From contig NZ_JAJUWS010000015.1 of NCBI RefSeq assembly GCF_021390475.1, forward strand, positions 1 through 64,000: a stretch of DNA of 64,000 nucleotides. The letters are read 5' to 3'. Within the stretch, counting starts at the first letter, position 1. The number at the start of each line of letters is the position of its first letter. The position numbers and the translations under genes were made by a program. Below the pieces are notes generated by a model. It was not told where the DNA came from. It worked only from the letters and a program-made list of their open reading frames with translations, and did not search any database. The DNA comes from Streptomyces sp. ST2-7A (lineage in GTDB: Bacteria; Actinomycetota; Actinomycetes; Streptomycetales; Streptomycetaceae). Below are positions 1-8,487 of the stretch, in pieces.

Positions 1-28
1 GTGTCGTAGGCGGCGGGTTGGGGGTTGG

Positions 29-57
29 GGGGGCGGCCGGTGTCAGGGGCCGCCCCC
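29..57 (-). terminator. Probable terminator of the chaplin genes
   Basis: A 10-bp GC-rich inverted repeat (29-38 with 48-57, 9-nt loop) lies about 120 bp beyond the stop of the long chaplin. No T-tract follows, as is usual in Streptomyces. Bases 1-28 and 58-179 show no gene. Confidence 0.5.
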
Positions 58-179
58 TCATCCGTACCGACACCGGCCCCGCCGGCGCGAGCCGTGCCGA
101 GGTCGTCCGCTCGGACACGCGGACGGGGCCCCGCGTCGGCGGGACCCCGTCACGGAGCCGTCGGCCCCGGCTGAAACGG

Positions 180-983
180 TCAGGCGTTCTGCCCGACACG
201 GCTGCGGCGGTAGAGCACCGCACCACCGGCGAGCAGGCCGGCCGCGGCCAGGCCGGCGGCGGCCAGGGGCAGCTCGGAACCGGTCTGCGCGAGGGAACCG
301 TCACGCGGCGCGGAGACGGCCACCGGGGTCTCGTCGTCGGCCTCGTCACCGCCACCCTGCGGGGTCCGCTCGCGCGGCGTGTCGGTGTCGGGCGTGTCGG
401 TGTCCGGCGTGTCGGTGTCCGGCGTGTCGGTGTCCGGCGTATCCGGCCCCTCGGGCTCCTCGTCCACGGGCGGGTTCACCGGCGGGTCCACGGGCGGGTT
501 CACCGGCGGGTTCACCGGCGGGTCCACCGGCGGGTCCACCGGCGCGGGCGGGATCTCGCCACCACCGGAGACGTTGGTGCAGCTGTTGCCGACGGCCGGG
601 TTGAGGATGCCGACGAGGTCGATGGTGTTGCCGCAGACGTTCACCGGAACGTGCACCGGCACCTGAATGGTGTTGCCGGAGGCGACACCCGGCGAGTTGG
701 TGGAGGCCCCCTCGGCGACGGCCCCGTTGTTGCCCTCCGAGACGTTGGCGCAGGTGTTGCCCACGGCCGGGTTGAGCAGGCCCACCACGTCGATGGTGTT
801 GCCGCAGACGTTCACCGGAACGTGCACCGGCACCTGAATGGTGTTGCCGGACAGTACGCCCGGCGAGTTGGTGGCCGCCCCGGCGGCGTCGGCGTTCGCG
901 AACGCCGTCCCGCTCCCCGAGAGCGCGAGCACGCCTCCCGCGGTGGCGACGGAGATCAGGCCCTTCCTGGTGACCTGTCGCAT
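180..983 (-). CDS. Long chaplin with sortase signal, two chaplin domains
   Basis: Hydrophobic, amyloid-forming surface protein of the type that coats aerial hyphae and spores. The 267-residue product has a signal peptide (about 1-30, ending near ALSGSGTAFA), two chaplin domains (about 33-80 and 85-130) each with NSPGV-SGN, VPVHVPVNVCGNTID and a second Cys (GNTC/GNSC), then a Pro/Asn/Asp/Thr repeat region and a C-terminal cell-wall sorting signal (LAQTG, hydrophobic helix, YRRSR tail). The two Cys per domain fit the disulphide-forming long chaplins ChpA-C. An upstream in-frame ATG exists, but ATG at 983 has an AGGGG ribosome site and the signal peptide follows directly. A short chaplin lies 178 bp upstream on the same strand, so both may share a transcript. 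Family certain; which paralogue cannot be told. Confidence 0.93.
   Translation of the reverse strand: MRQVTRKGLISVATAGGVLALSGSGTAFANADAAGAATNSPGVLSGNTIQVPVHVPVNVCGNTIDVVGLLNPAVGNTCANVSEGNNGAVAEGASTNSPGVASGNTIQVPVHVPVNVCGNTIDLVGILNPAVGNSCTNVSGGGEIPPAPVDPPVDPPVNPPVNPPVDPPVNPPVDEEPEGPDTPDTDTPDTDTPDTDTPDTDTPRERTPQGGGDEADDETPVAVSAPRDGSLAQTGSELPLAAAGLAAAGLLAGGAVLYRRSRVGQNA
382..441 (-). repeat. Four 15-bp tandem repeats inside chaplin gene
   Basis: Four near-identical 15-bp units encode the Thr-Pro-Asp-Thr-Asp spacer of the long chaplin. Such runs can gain or lose units by slippage, changing spacer length without a frameshift. Confidence 0.85.
469..540 (-). repeat. Six 12-bp tandem repeats inside chaplin gene
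   Basis: Six 12-bp units (GGCGGGTYCACS on the plus strand) encode alternating Val-Asn-Pro-Pro and Val-Asp-Pro-Pro, the wall-spanning stalk before the sorting signal. Confidence 0.85.
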
Positions 984-1092
984 GGTGGTTCCCCTGCCTT
1001 GGTTTGCCTCGTCGAAGTTGCTGATGGACCGCTTGTCGGTCCGGGGGCGGCCGGGCACTCGAGGTCGTGCCCGCGCCGCACGGATGCCCGAC

Positions 1093-1124
1093 GGCCCCGG
1101 AGCGCGGTAGAGCACCCCGGGGCC
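1093..1124 (-). terminator. Inverted repeat between the two chaplin genes
   Basis: GGCCCCGG (1093-1100) pairs with CCGGGGCC (1117-1124). It sits just after the stop of the short chaplin and could stop or attenuate read-through into the long chaplin. Weak as a terminator on its own. Confidence 0.35.
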
Positions 1125-1161
1125 GCACGGCATCAAGCCCACATGGGAATGGGGCGAAGCG

Positions 1162-1395
1162 TCAGACGTTGACGCAGACGTTGCCGAAGGCCGGGTTCAG
1201 GATCCCGACGAGGTCGATGGTGTTGCCGCACAGGTTCACCGGCACGTGGACCGGGATCTGGATGACGTTGCCGGAGACGACACCCGGGGAGTTCACCGCG
1301 GCGCCCTGGGCATCGGCGTCGGCGACGGCCATGCCGGCACCCGCCATGACGAGACCACCGGTGGCAGCGGCGACGGCGACGACCTTCTTGATCAT
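1162..1395 (-). CDS. Short secreted chaplin
   Basis: A 77-residue chaplin with a signal peptide (about 1-27, ending GMAVADA) followed by a single chaplin domain: NSPGVVSGN, IQIPVHVPVNLCGNTID, LVGILNPAFGNVC. It lacks the sorting signal, so it is a short, freely secreted chaplin (ChpD-H type, two Cys as in ChpE-H-like forms). ATG at 1395 has a strong GAGGAGG site 5 bases upstream. It precedes the long chaplin on the same strand. Upstream bases 1396-1580 form its promoter region, and no BldN/WhiG-like promoter could be named with confidence. Confidence 0.93.
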   Translation of the reverse strand: MIKKVVAVAAATGGLVMAGAGMAVADADAQGAAVNSPGVVSGNVIQIPVHVPVNLCGNTIDLVGILNPAFGNVCVNV

Positions 1396-1580
1396 TACTT
1401 CCTCCTCGTTGACATCACAGCCCCATTGAGGGCTGCACCAGCTGTAACGAGGGGGAACGGAGGGGGGCACGAGCCCCGGGGCCCATTCACCCTTCCTGAC
1501 CACGCGTCGCACGCCCGACCGACCTCCCACGGGCAGGGGGCGGGGGCCGGCCGGCACGGGCATACGACGGGAACCGCAGG

Positions 1581-2897
1581 TCAGGAGTGGTCGATGAAAC
1601 GGTCGAGCACCCGGACACCGAACTTCAGGCCATCCACCGGTACCCGCTCGTCGACCCCGTGGAACATCCCGGCGAAATCCAACTCCGGGGGGAGCTTCAG
1701 CGGCGCGAAGCCGAAACCGCGGATGCCGAGGTCGTCGAAGGACTTGGCGTCGGTGCCCCCGGAGAGCATGTACGGCACCGCCCGGGCCACGGGGTCCTCG
1801 GCCACCAGGGCAGTGCGCATGGCGTCCACCAGGGCCCCGTCGAAGGTGGTCTCCAACGCCTTGTCGGTGTGCACGTCCTCCCGCTTCACCCGGGGGCCGA
1901 TCAACCGGTCGACGTCGGCGAGGAACTCCTCCTCGTACCCCGGCAGGAACCGGCCGTCCACGTGCGCCACCGCCTGACCGGGGATGACGTTCACCTTGTA
2001 CCCGGCGTCCAGCTGGGTCGGGGCGGCGGTGTTGCTCAGCGTCGCCCCGATGATCTTGGCGATGCCGCCGAGCCGGGTCAGCGTGGCCTCCATGTCCTCC
2101 GGGTCCAACTCGACCCCGAGGGCGTCGGAGAGCTCGTCCAGGAAGGAGCGCACGGTCTTGGTGACCCGCACCGGGAAGGTGTGCCGGCCGAGCCGGCCCA
2201 CCGCCTCGCACAACTCGGTGATGGCGTTGTCCCGGTTCACCATCGAGCCGTGGCCGGCGGTGCCGTCCACGGTCAGTCGCATCCAGTGCATGCCCTTCTG
2301 GGCCGTCTCGATGAGGTAGAGGCGGAGGTTCTCGTTGACGGTGAAGGAGAAGCCGCCGACCTCGCTGATCGCCTCGGTGACGCCCTCGAAGAGGTCCGGG
2401 TGGTGGTCGACCAGGTAGCGGGCGCCGTGCGTGCCACCGGCCTCCTCGTCGGCGAGGAAGGCCAGCACGATGTCGCGCGGGGGCCTGCGGCCGGAGCGCA
2501 GGCGGTCGCGCACGACCGCGAGGGTCATGGCGTCCATGTCCTTCATGTCCACCGCGCCCCGACCCCAGACGCAGCCGTCGGCGATCTCCCCGGAGAAGGG
2601 ATGGTGGGTCCAGTCGGCGGCGTTGGCGGGGACCACGTCGGTGTGCCCGTGGATCATCAGGGCCGGACGGGACCGGTCCTCGCCCTCGATCCGGGCGACC
2701 GTGGAGGCCCGGCCGGGACGGGACTCGAAGATCTTCGGCTCCAGACCGACCTCGGCCAACTTCTCGGCGACGTACTCCGCCGCCGCCCGCTCACCGGGAC
2801 CGGAGTCGTCCCCGAAGTTGCTGGTGTCGATCCGGATGAGATCGCGGCACAGGTCCACGACCTCCTCTTCGCCGGTGATGGGAGTCGACTGACTCAC
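1581..2897 (-). CDS. M20 family metallopeptidase
   Basis: Zinc-dependent hydrolase of the M20/M25/M40 family (dipeptidase, ArgE/DapE or acylase relatives), probably cytosolic. Visible catalytic elements in the 438-residue product: IHGHTDVVP (metal His and catalytic Asp), GRGAVDMKD (bridging Asp), DEEAGG (catalytic Glu and metal ligand) and GGTDAKSF near the C-terminus. The dimerisation lid lies between. The chosen GTG start at 2897 has AGGAGG 4 bases before it; longer in-frame starts would add about 50 residues unlike the family. It is monocistronic and divergent from tRNA-Leu. Substrate cannot be told from sequence. Confidence 0.9.
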   Translation of the reverse strand: MSQSTPITGEEEVVDLCRDLIRIDTSNFGDDSGPGERAAAEYVAEKLAEVGLEPKIFESRPGRASTVARIEGEDRSRPALMIHGHTDVVPANAADWTHHPFSGEIADGCVWGRGAVDMKDMDAMTLAVVRDRLRSGRRPPRDIVLAFLADEEAGGTHGARYLVDHHPDLFEGVTEAISEVGGFSFTVNENLRLYLIETAQKGMHWMRLTVDGTAGHGSMVNRDNAITELCEAVGRLGRHTFPVRVTKTVRSFLDELSDALGVELDPEDMEATLTRLGGIAKIIGATLSNTAAPTQLDAGYKVNVIPGQAVAHVDGRFLPGYEEEFLADVDRLIGPRVKREDVHTDKALETTFDGALVDAMRTALVAEDPVARAVPYMLSGGTDAKSFDDLGIRGFGFAPLKLPPELDFAGMFHGVDERVPVDGLKFGVRVLDRFIDHS

Positions 2898-3050
2898 TGG
2901 TCCTCCTCGTGCTGGGGTGCCCGCGACGGGGTCCGTCCATCCTCCCCTCTCCCCCGACCCGACCCAAGGGTCGGCGGCGGTGATCGTGGGCTCCCGGACC
3001 TTTGCTAAGGTTTCCCCTGTCGCCGGGGCACGGCCCCGGCACGGCACCTT

Positions 3051-3138
3051 GTCCGGGTGGCGGAATGGCAGACGCGCTAGCTTGAGGTGCTAGTGCCCTT
3101 TATCGGGCGTGGGGGTTCAAGTCCCCCCTCGGACACCA
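3051..3138 (+). tRNA. tRNA-Leu (anticodon GAG)
   Basis: Class II tRNA. Acceptor GTCCGGG pairs with CTCGGAC (one G-T), the anticodon stem CTAGC/GCTAG encloses TTGAGGT (anticodon GAG), a long variable arm TGCCCTTTATCGGGCG follows, then a GGGGG/CCCCC T-arm around TTCAAGT. The CCA end is encoded. It reads CUC/CUU codons. Confidence 0.97.
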
Positions 3139-3142
3139 CACG

Positions 3143-3170
3143 ACGACCCCGGCCCCTCGACCGGGGTCGT
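3143..3170 (+). terminator. Terminator after tRNA-Leu
   Basis: A perfect 10-bp stem (ACGACCCCGG / CCGGGGTCGT, 8-nt loop) followed by TTCG begins 5 bases after the tRNA. Confidence 0.75.
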
Positions 3171-3272
3171 TCGCGTCACGCCGGTCTGCGCGGTGTCCGA
3201 TCCGAGGGCCTCCGGCCACCCCGGGGCATTCCGGGTTCGCCGTTGTCGTTTCCCCTCATCGACCGGTGACGT

Positions 3273-3716
3273 TCACGTGCGGACCGGGGGCGGCGACTCC
3301 TCGCCGAAAACCCACGGTGCCAGGACGACCGACCACCCGTCCGGATCCTCGAAGAGGACGGCGCCGCGTTCCGGCCAATACGGGTTGGCCGCGGAAACCG
3401 GAGCGTGCCCGTACCCGCCGAGCCGCCGGATAGCGGTGGCGACCGCTTCGGGGCCACGGAGATAAAGCACGAGCTGATTTTCCGGGTGCGGTTCGGGAAC
3501 GCGGGGCGGATCACCGTGTTGGAGCAGTTCCATGTGCACCCGATTGTCGGGCAGGCCCACGACGACGCCGTCGTACCCGCGATGGCCACGCCACTCCGCG
3601 AGCACCGGCAGGCCGAGGGCATCACGGTAGAAGGCAAGGACGTCGTCATACCTGGCGGTCGGGCGGGCGAAACGCACGGCTCCGACATCCAGGTGGGAAG
3701 GCCAGAAGGGTCGCAT
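3273..3716 (-). CDS. VOC-fold (glyoxalase/bleomycin-resistance-like) protein
   Basis: A 147-residue single-domain vicinal oxygen chelate protein, shown by the two beta-alpha-beta-beta-beta modules: ARYDDVLAFYRDALGLPVL at the N-terminus, VHMELLQHG in the middle and LFEDPDGWSVVL near the end. Family members are metal-dependent dioxygenases, isomerases or drug-binding proteins, and no substrate can be named. ATG at 3716 has a poor ribosome site; a GTG about 10 codons later is an alternative. It stands alone between tRNA-Leu and a divergent lipoprotein gene. Confidence 0.85.
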   Translation of the reverse strand: MRPFWPSHLDVGAVRFARPTARYDDVLAFYRDALGLPVLAEWRGHRGYDGVVVGLPDNRVHMELLQHGDPPRVPEPHPENQLVLYLRGPEAVATAIRRLGGYGHAPVSAANPYWPERGAVLFEDPDGWSVVLAPWVFGEESPPPVRT

Positions 3717-3935
3717 GGGCCGATGTTGACGGAATGCGGCACGGGGGCGGTATCGCCCTTTGGACGTACGGGCAGGCCGATGGGCTGAGTGTCACTGCCT
3801 CCGCCTCGACCTCCGGACCTCCGTCCCCGGCGGTACGCCCCGTCCGACGCGCCGGGGAGGTGGAGCACCGGGGCCCAGCAGGGTGGTGCCGGTGGATGTG
3901 GACGGGCAGCAGGTCGGTGTGATGAGAATCTCCGA

Positions 3936-4607
3936 ATGCACTCGTTACTCGTCTCCGCAACGTTCCGTTCACCACGCACCGCCCGGGCGGTCCGGATCCC
4001 GATGGCGGTGGTCGTCGCGCTCGGCGTGGCCCTGCTGACGGGGTGCGGCACCGTGGCCGTCGGCGATCCGGGCGGGGACGGGCCGCCGGTCGCGCCGGTG
4101 GATCCCGTCCCGTCGCCCCCCTCTTCGGATGAGCCGTCCGTGGATCCGGAACAGGACGACTTTTCCTGCCCCGCGTCGGGGCTGCGGGCGACAGCCGACT
4201 TCACCAATCCCGCGATGGGACTGCGGGTCATGGGGTTGCGGCTCGTCAACTGTGGTGACACTCCTCGACGCATCGAGGGATATCCGGTGGTCACCCTGCT
4301 CGACGAGGACGCGGAGGCGCTCGACGTGGAGGTGGTGAACGGCTCCGGGGACATCGCCGTCGTGGAGGGGTTCGACGATCCGCCGGTTCCCTTCGACCTG
4401 GAGCCGGGCGAGCAGGCGTCCGCCGAGTTGATGTGGCGGAACACCGTGACCCACGTCGATGATTTCCGTTATCCGGCGCCGTACCTGACGGTGGCCCCGA
4501 TGCCCGGTGAGGAAGCGCAGTTGGTGATTCCCGACGGTGACATCGACACCGGTAGCACGGGGATCGCCGGCGTCTCGGCCTGGAAGCCCTTTCCCCCGGC
4601 CCTGTGA
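3936..4607 (+). CDS. DUF4232 lipoprotein
   Basis: Predicted exported lipoprotein of 223 residues. A basic, hydrophobic N-terminus ends in a lipobox (ALLTGC, lipidated Cys near residue 34), then a Pro/Asp-rich linker, then a DUF4232 domain (about 75-215: DFTNPAMGLRVMGLRLVNCG, WRNTVTHVD). The domain occurs in many actinobacterial cell-surface proteins and has no known reaction. The ATG at 3936 puts the signal peptide at the start; an open frame to 3789 is rejected because it would bury it. Convergent with the next gene. Confidence 0.85.
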   Translation: MHSLLVSATFRSPRTARAVRIPMAVVVALGVALLTGCGTVAVGDPGGDGPPVAPVDPVPSPPSSDEPSVDPEQDDFSCPASGLRATADFTNPAMGLRVMGLRLVNCGDTPRRIEGYPVVTLLDEDAEALDVEVVNGSGDIAVVEGFDDPPVPFDLEPGEQASAELMWRNTVTHVDDFRYPAPYLTVAPMPGEEAQLVIPDGDIDTGSTGIAGVSAWKPFPPAL

Positions 4608-4632
4608 TCAACCGGCGGGAACACGGGGTGGG

Positions 4633-4875
4633 TTACTGGGTGATCGACGTTCGACGGTACTCGGATCCGTCGTGGGTACGGGTCAACAGGCCGGCCTCCA
4701 CGAGGTATCGGCGAAGGGCCGGGGAGTCGTCGTGAATGCCCGCCGGTGCCTCGTTGACCTCGCGTTCGGTGTATCCCCGTCCGGGGTTGAAGAGGGTCCG
4801 CGTCAGGGGTTCGAGGACCTGTGCGCGGCGGGCGGTGCGACGCGGGATGGTCTTCACCCGTCCGTCGGTGAACAT
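4633..4875 (-). CDS. DUF2087 domain protein
   Basis: An 80-residue protein made almost wholly of a DUF2087 domain: FNPGRGYTEREVNEAP, ALRRYLVEAGLLTRT and a final Gly-Ser-Glu-Tyr-Arg. This winged-helix-like fold is often found at the end of ArsR-type regulators or alone, and a DNA-binding or regulatory role is inferred. The ribosome site is weak. Its 3' end lies 25 bp from the convergent lipoprotein gene. Confidence 0.8.
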   Translation of the reverse strand: MFTDGRVKTIPRRTARRAQVLEPLTRTLFNPGRGYTEREVNEAPAGIHDDSPALRRYLVEAGLLTRTHDGSEYRRTSITQ

Positions 4876-5136
4876 GACCGAGACATCGCGCGCCCCGCCC
4901 GATTCGTGGTGTGTCCCGGGGTCGCCCGTGGCCGGGAGCCTTCCCGGGCCGTCCGTGCCGGGGCAAACCGTTTTCCCCGGAAGCCATGCTCCTCGTCAGC
5001 CCGGACGGATCACGATCACACGTTCGAGTGATCTCCCATCACGAGCACCCTGTGTCACACCGACAACCCTTACCGTGATGGCGGGTCTTGAGGGGATGCC
5101 ACCCGAGCCCGGAGCCGAGGTCGAGGAGGGTGTGGG

Positions 5137-5673
5137 ATGAGTGAGCAGGGTGACGACACCGGACTTCTGCGCGGTGTCGGGCGCCAGTCGAAGCTGCTGC
5201 GCGAGCGGGAAGGGCTCTCGCGCGAGGAGTTGGGCGCCCGGGTGGGTTATGGAAGGGAATAGATCGCCTCCGTGGAGCAGGGGCGGCGCATCCCCTCACC
5301 GGAGTTGATCGATAGCGCGGACGAGGTCCCGGGAGTCGGTGGCCTGTTGCGGGCGATGAAGGAGGAGCCGGCGCAGGCCCGCTACCCGGCCTTCTTTCGC
5401 GACGCCGCCCGTCTGGAGGCGCGGGCGGTGGAGATCCAGATCATGCCGATGGAGCGGCAGGAGAATGCCGGGCTGGCAGGTCCCTTCACCCTGATGGAGA
5501 CCTCCGACGGCAAGCGGGTCGCCTATCTGGAGGTCCAGAACGTGAGTCAGTTGCACACGAAGCGGGAATCGGTTCGGGGGTTGGAGGCCGAGTACGGCAT
5601 TCTCGGGGCCCGGGCGCTCAACCCACATGAGTCGTTGACCTACATGGGGAAAGCGCTGGAAGGGGAGCCATGA
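5137..5673 (+). pseudogene. Broken XRE/DUF5753 helix-turn-helix regulator
   Basis: Relic of the Scr1-type family (N-terminal XRE helix-turn-helix plus DUF5753) that pairs with DUF397 proteins. From ATG 5137 (GAGGAGG site upstream) the frame encodes a good HTH start, then an amber TAG at 5260-5262 where relatives have Gln before the IASVEQGRR motif. The frame continues to 5673. The DUF5753 part is also shortened by roughly 100 residues: it runs from LEARAVEIQ straight into IMPMERQENAGLAGPF, whereas relatives have about 100 residues (the VPGLLQT part) between two VEIQ-like segments. Two independent lesions make loss of function likely. A GTG restart at 5272 could yield a 133-residue C-terminal fragment. 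Confidence 0.85.
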
Positions 5674-5891
5674 GCCCGGAACGATACGAGAACCTCACCC
5701 CGTGTCGATGGGTCGGGAGCGGTTACAGCAGCGAGGAGGGCGGCGAGTGCGTGGAGGTGGCCGCCGTACCCCGGTGGGCGCTGCTGCGGGATTCCAAGCG
5801 GGCGACGGGTGCGGTGGTGGCCGCGCCGGCGGAGGGGGGGTCCGCGTTCCTCGAATTCGCCGTCGACCGAGGACGACCTGACGGCGACTGA
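5670..5891 (+). CDS. DUF397 protein
   Basis: A 73-residue DUF397 protein with the family pattern WVGSGYSSEEGGECVEVA, then RDSK and a final FLEFAVD. Such proteins sit next to XRE/DUF5753 regulators in actinomycetes and are thought to act as their small partners (for example, antitoxin- or co-regulator-like). Its ATG overlaps the stop of the broken regulator by ATGA. With the partner damaged it may be a functional orphan. Confidence 0.88.
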   Translation: MSPERYENLTPCRWVGSGYSSEEGGECVEVAAVPRWALLRDSKRATGAVVAAPAEGGSAFLEFAVDRGRPDGD

Positions 5892-5914
5892 TGGTTCGGC
5901 GGGCCTCGTCAAGC

Positions 5915-5953
5915 GGTGGTGCCCGCCTCCCCGGCGGGGAGGCGGGCACCACC
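5915..5953. terminator. Bidirectional terminator hairpin
   Basis: A perfect 18-bp stem with a 3-nt loop between the convergent DUF397 and MFS genes, 18 bp from the MFS stop. Confidence 0.85.
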
Positions 5954-5970
5954 GATGCCGGGGATGGGTG

Positions 5971-7719
5971 TCAGGCCGGTGCGCCGGCCTTCCCACTCTC
6001 CTCGGCGGCGGGCTCGGCGGACCCGGCCGCGGGCCCGGAGGCGGCCGCCATCCCCGCCGCGTGTTTCGAGCGGCCGGGCATGAAGGCGAAGGCCACGGCG
6101 GCGGCCACGAAGGCGAGGATGGAGGAGACGAGCATGGCCTGCGTCAGGCCGTTCATCCAGGCGGCCTCGAAGGTCGCGAGGTAGCCGGCGGCGGCCTCCT
6201 CCCCCGCGCTCTCGGCCACGGCCGGCACCACGGCGTGCAGGGCGACCGCGAAGCTGTCCTCGGCCAGGCCGCGCAGTTCGGCCGGCAGGTCCCGCACGGC
6301 GTCGGCGATTCCGGAGGCGTAGCCGGAGGCCAGCAGGGATCCGAGGATCGCGATGCCGAGGGCGCCGCCGAGTTCACGGGTGGTGTCGTTCATGGCCGAG
6401 CCCATACCGGAGCGGTTGCGCGGCACGCTGGACATGAGCAGTTCGGTCGCGGGCGGCATCGCCAGGGCCATGCCGACGATGACGACGAGGATGGGCAGCA
6501 GCACGCCCCAGTAGGTGACATCCGCTTCCCAGCCGGAGCCGAGCAGGAAGCCCACGGCCATGACGGTCAGGCCGACCGAGATGACGGCCCGGGGCCCCCA
6601 TGCCCGCACGATGTTGGGCACCAGGGGGGCGAGGATCATCATCGGCAGCATGATCGGCAGCGTCACCAGGGATGCCTTGAGCGGGCCGTATCCCAGAATC
6701 AACTGGAAGAGCTGGGCGAGGGCGTAGAAGGCACCGAAGAGCGCGAAGAAGGCGATCGCGCAGGTGAGGGAGGAGACGCCGAAGACCGGGTTGCGGAACA
6801 GCTTCAGGTCGAGCATCGGGTGATCGGTGCGGGTCTGCCACCAGGCGAAGAGGCCGAGACCGAGGACTGCGGCCACGGCGCCGACCAGCACGCCGGGGTC
6901 GGTGAAGCCGTGCGAGGGGCCCTCGATGATGGCGTACACCAGGCCGAGGATGCCGATGGTGGAGAGAACGCCGCCCCACCAGTCGACGGGGGTCCTGCGC
7001 TCATCGCGGGACTCGGGGGCCAGGATCTGATTGGCGACGAGGGCGCCCACGGCGAGCAGGCCACCGACGACGAAGACCGAGCGCCAGTCGTAGCGTTCCA
7101 GCAGCATCCCACTGAGGACCGAGCCGAAAGCGGTGCCCACGCCCGCGATGCCGGTCCACACCGCGATGGCGCGGGGGCGCTCGTGGCGAGGGAAGACGTT
7201 GTTGATGATCGACAGCGTGGTGGGCATGACCATGGCCGCGCCCAGGCCCATCAGGCCGCGGGCCAGGATGAGTCCGGCACCGGAGTCGACGGCGAGGGCT
7301 GCGTAGGCCGAGGAGGCGACGAAGACGACCAGACCGGCCTGCATGACGATGCGGCGGCCGTAGCGGTCGCCGACGGTGGCGGCGGTGAACAGCAGGGCGG
7401 CGAAGGTCAGCGAGTACAGGTCGATGACCCAGGTCTGCTGAAGGGTGGTCAGCCCCAGGTCGGTACTGAGTGACGGCAGCGCCAGGTTGAGGCTTCCGTT
7501 GGCGAGCATGACGGTGAGCAGGCTGGTGCACATGGCGGTCAGGACCCGCCATCGGCGCCGGTACACATCGGGGGGTATGCCGTCGAGATCGTCCGCCGGT
7601 ACGGGGGCACCAGTGCCCCGGGAGCCGTCGGACGCGCCGGGGGCGTCATCGGTGGGCCGGCCGGGGGCGATCTCCCGATCCGGGGTCGTGGCGGAGTCGG
7701 GGGGCGGTGGGGCGGACAT
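5971..7719 (-). CDS. MFS drug:proton antiporter, DHA2 (14-TM) type
   Basis: Inner-membrane exporter of 582 residues. A disordered, Pro-rich N-tail of about 55 residues precedes 14 predicted membrane segments. Family motifs are seen: QQTWVIDLYSLTFAALLF and GDRYGRR (motif A) between TM2 and TM3, and the motif-C-type VGTAFGSVLSGML in TM5. This is the EmrB/QacA/SmvA group, which expels antibiotics or cationic compounds. ATG at 7719 has GGAG 5 bases upstream; a longer frame is not supported. A TetR regulator lies immediately upstream on the same strand (111-bp gap) and probably represses it. The exporter may serve the unknown operon that starts at 8906. Confidence 0.9.
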   Translation of the reverse strand: MSAPPPPDSATTPDREIAPGRPTDDAPGASDGSRGTGAPVPADDLDGIPPDVYRRRWRVLTAMCTSLLTVMLANGSLNLALPSLSTDLGLTTLQQTWVIDLYSLTFAALLFTAATVGDRYGRRIVMQAGLVVFVASSAYAALAVDSGAGLILARGLMGLGAAMVMPTTLSIINNVFPRHERPRAIAVWTGIAGVGTAFGSVLSGMLLERYDWRSVFVVGGLLAVGALVANQILAPESRDERRTPVDWWGGVLSTIGILGLVYAIIEGPSHGFTDPGVLVGAVAAVLGLGLFAWWQTRTDHPMLDLKLFRNPVFGVSSLTCAIAFFALFGAFYALAQLFQLILGYGPLKASLVTLPIMLPMMILAPLVPNIVRAWGPRAVISVGLTVMAVGFLLGSGWEADVTYWGVLLPILVVIVGMALAMPPATELLMSSVPRNRSGMGSAMNDTTRELGGALGIAILGSLLASGYASGIADAVRDLPAELRGLAEDSFAVALHAVVPAVAESAGEEAAAGYLATFEAAWMNGLTQAMLVSSILAFVAAAVAFAFMPGRSKHAAGMAAASGPAAGSAEPAAEESGKAGAPA

Positions 7720-7830
7720 GGCTCTCCAGGGTGCTGACCGCCCGGGGGCGGAAGGGCGCGGGCACGCCGGGGCGGCCCGGGGATGGTGACGGCGCACCGG
7801 GGCGACGGCGGCCCGGTGGCGGGGAGGGAC

Positions 7831-8487
7831 TCAGGGGGCGAGGACGGCTCGCAGGCCGGCCAGGACGCGATCCACCTCGGCGACCAGGGCGTCGGGGTCG
7901 GCCGGCACGTCACCGGGCGCCGCTTCGGCCCGACGGCACTCGACGGCCATCCGCATGACGCAGCCGGTGAGCGCGGCGGCCAGGCGGGGGTCGATGTTCT
8001 CGCCGGTGCGGGCCAGACGGCGCTCGAAGACGGCAATCAGTGCGCGTTCGGCCTCGGCGAACATCTCCAGCAGGAAACCCGCCAGTTCGGGGTTCTCCGT
8101 GACGAGTCGGTGGGAGGTGGCGATGCCGTCGGGGTCGCGGACGATGTCGCGGGCGTGGCCGCGCACGAGATCCGCCAGGGCGGCCCCGAAGGAGAAGTCG
8201 TCGGCGTGCACGAAACGTTCGACCGCGTCGGGGGCGAGGGCGGGAGGCGCCTCGAGGAGGGCGTCCTCCTTGCTCCGGAAGTAGTTGAAGAAGGTGCGGC
8301 GGGAGACTCCGGCCGCACCGGCGATCTCGTCCACGGTGACGGCCGCCACGCCACGCTCCAGAGCCAGTTCGCGGGCGGCGCGGCGGATGTCCCGGTGGGT
8401 ACGGCGGCGACGGGTGTCCCACAGGGTCCCACCGGCACGGCCGGTGGCTTCGGTCTCCGCGTCCTGCGACGCCGGTGGTGGGGTCAC
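7831..8487 (-). CDS. TetR-family repressor
   Basis: A 218-residue TetR regulator. The N-terminal HTH is clear (THRDIRRAARELALERG, TVDEIAGAAGVSRRTFFNYF); the C-terminal ligand-binding half is a generic AcrR-like helical domain. The start is GTG at 8487 with a GAAGGGA site. It lies just upstream of the MFS exporter, same strand, and is divergent from the operon at 8906, so it is placed to control either or both. Inducer unknown. Confidence 0.88.
   Translation of the reverse strand: MTPPPASQDAETEATGRAGGTLWDTRRRRTHRDIRRAARELALERGVAAVTVDEIAGAAGVSRRTFFNYFRSKEDALLEAPPALAPDAVERFVHADDFSFGAALADLVRGHARDIVRDPDGIATSHRLVTENPELAGFLLEMFAEAERALIAVFERRLARTGENIDPRLAAALTGCVMRMAVECRRAEAAPGDVPADPDALVAEVDRVLAGLRAVLAP

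Noticed and set aside
382..540. CRISPR-like regular short repeats
   Set aside because: The 12- and 15-bp units are contiguous without spacers and encode the Pro/Asn and Thr/Asp stalk of the chaplin in frame.
3051..3138. tRNA as an integration site of a mobile element
   Set aside because: No integrase, no second copy of the tRNA 3' end and no phage or plasmid genes were seen on either side.
5272..5673. Intact 133-residue gene starting at GTG 5272
   Set aside because: It begins inside the HTH motif, has no ribosome site, and continues the frame of the gene starting at 5137; treated as the distal part of a pseudogene.
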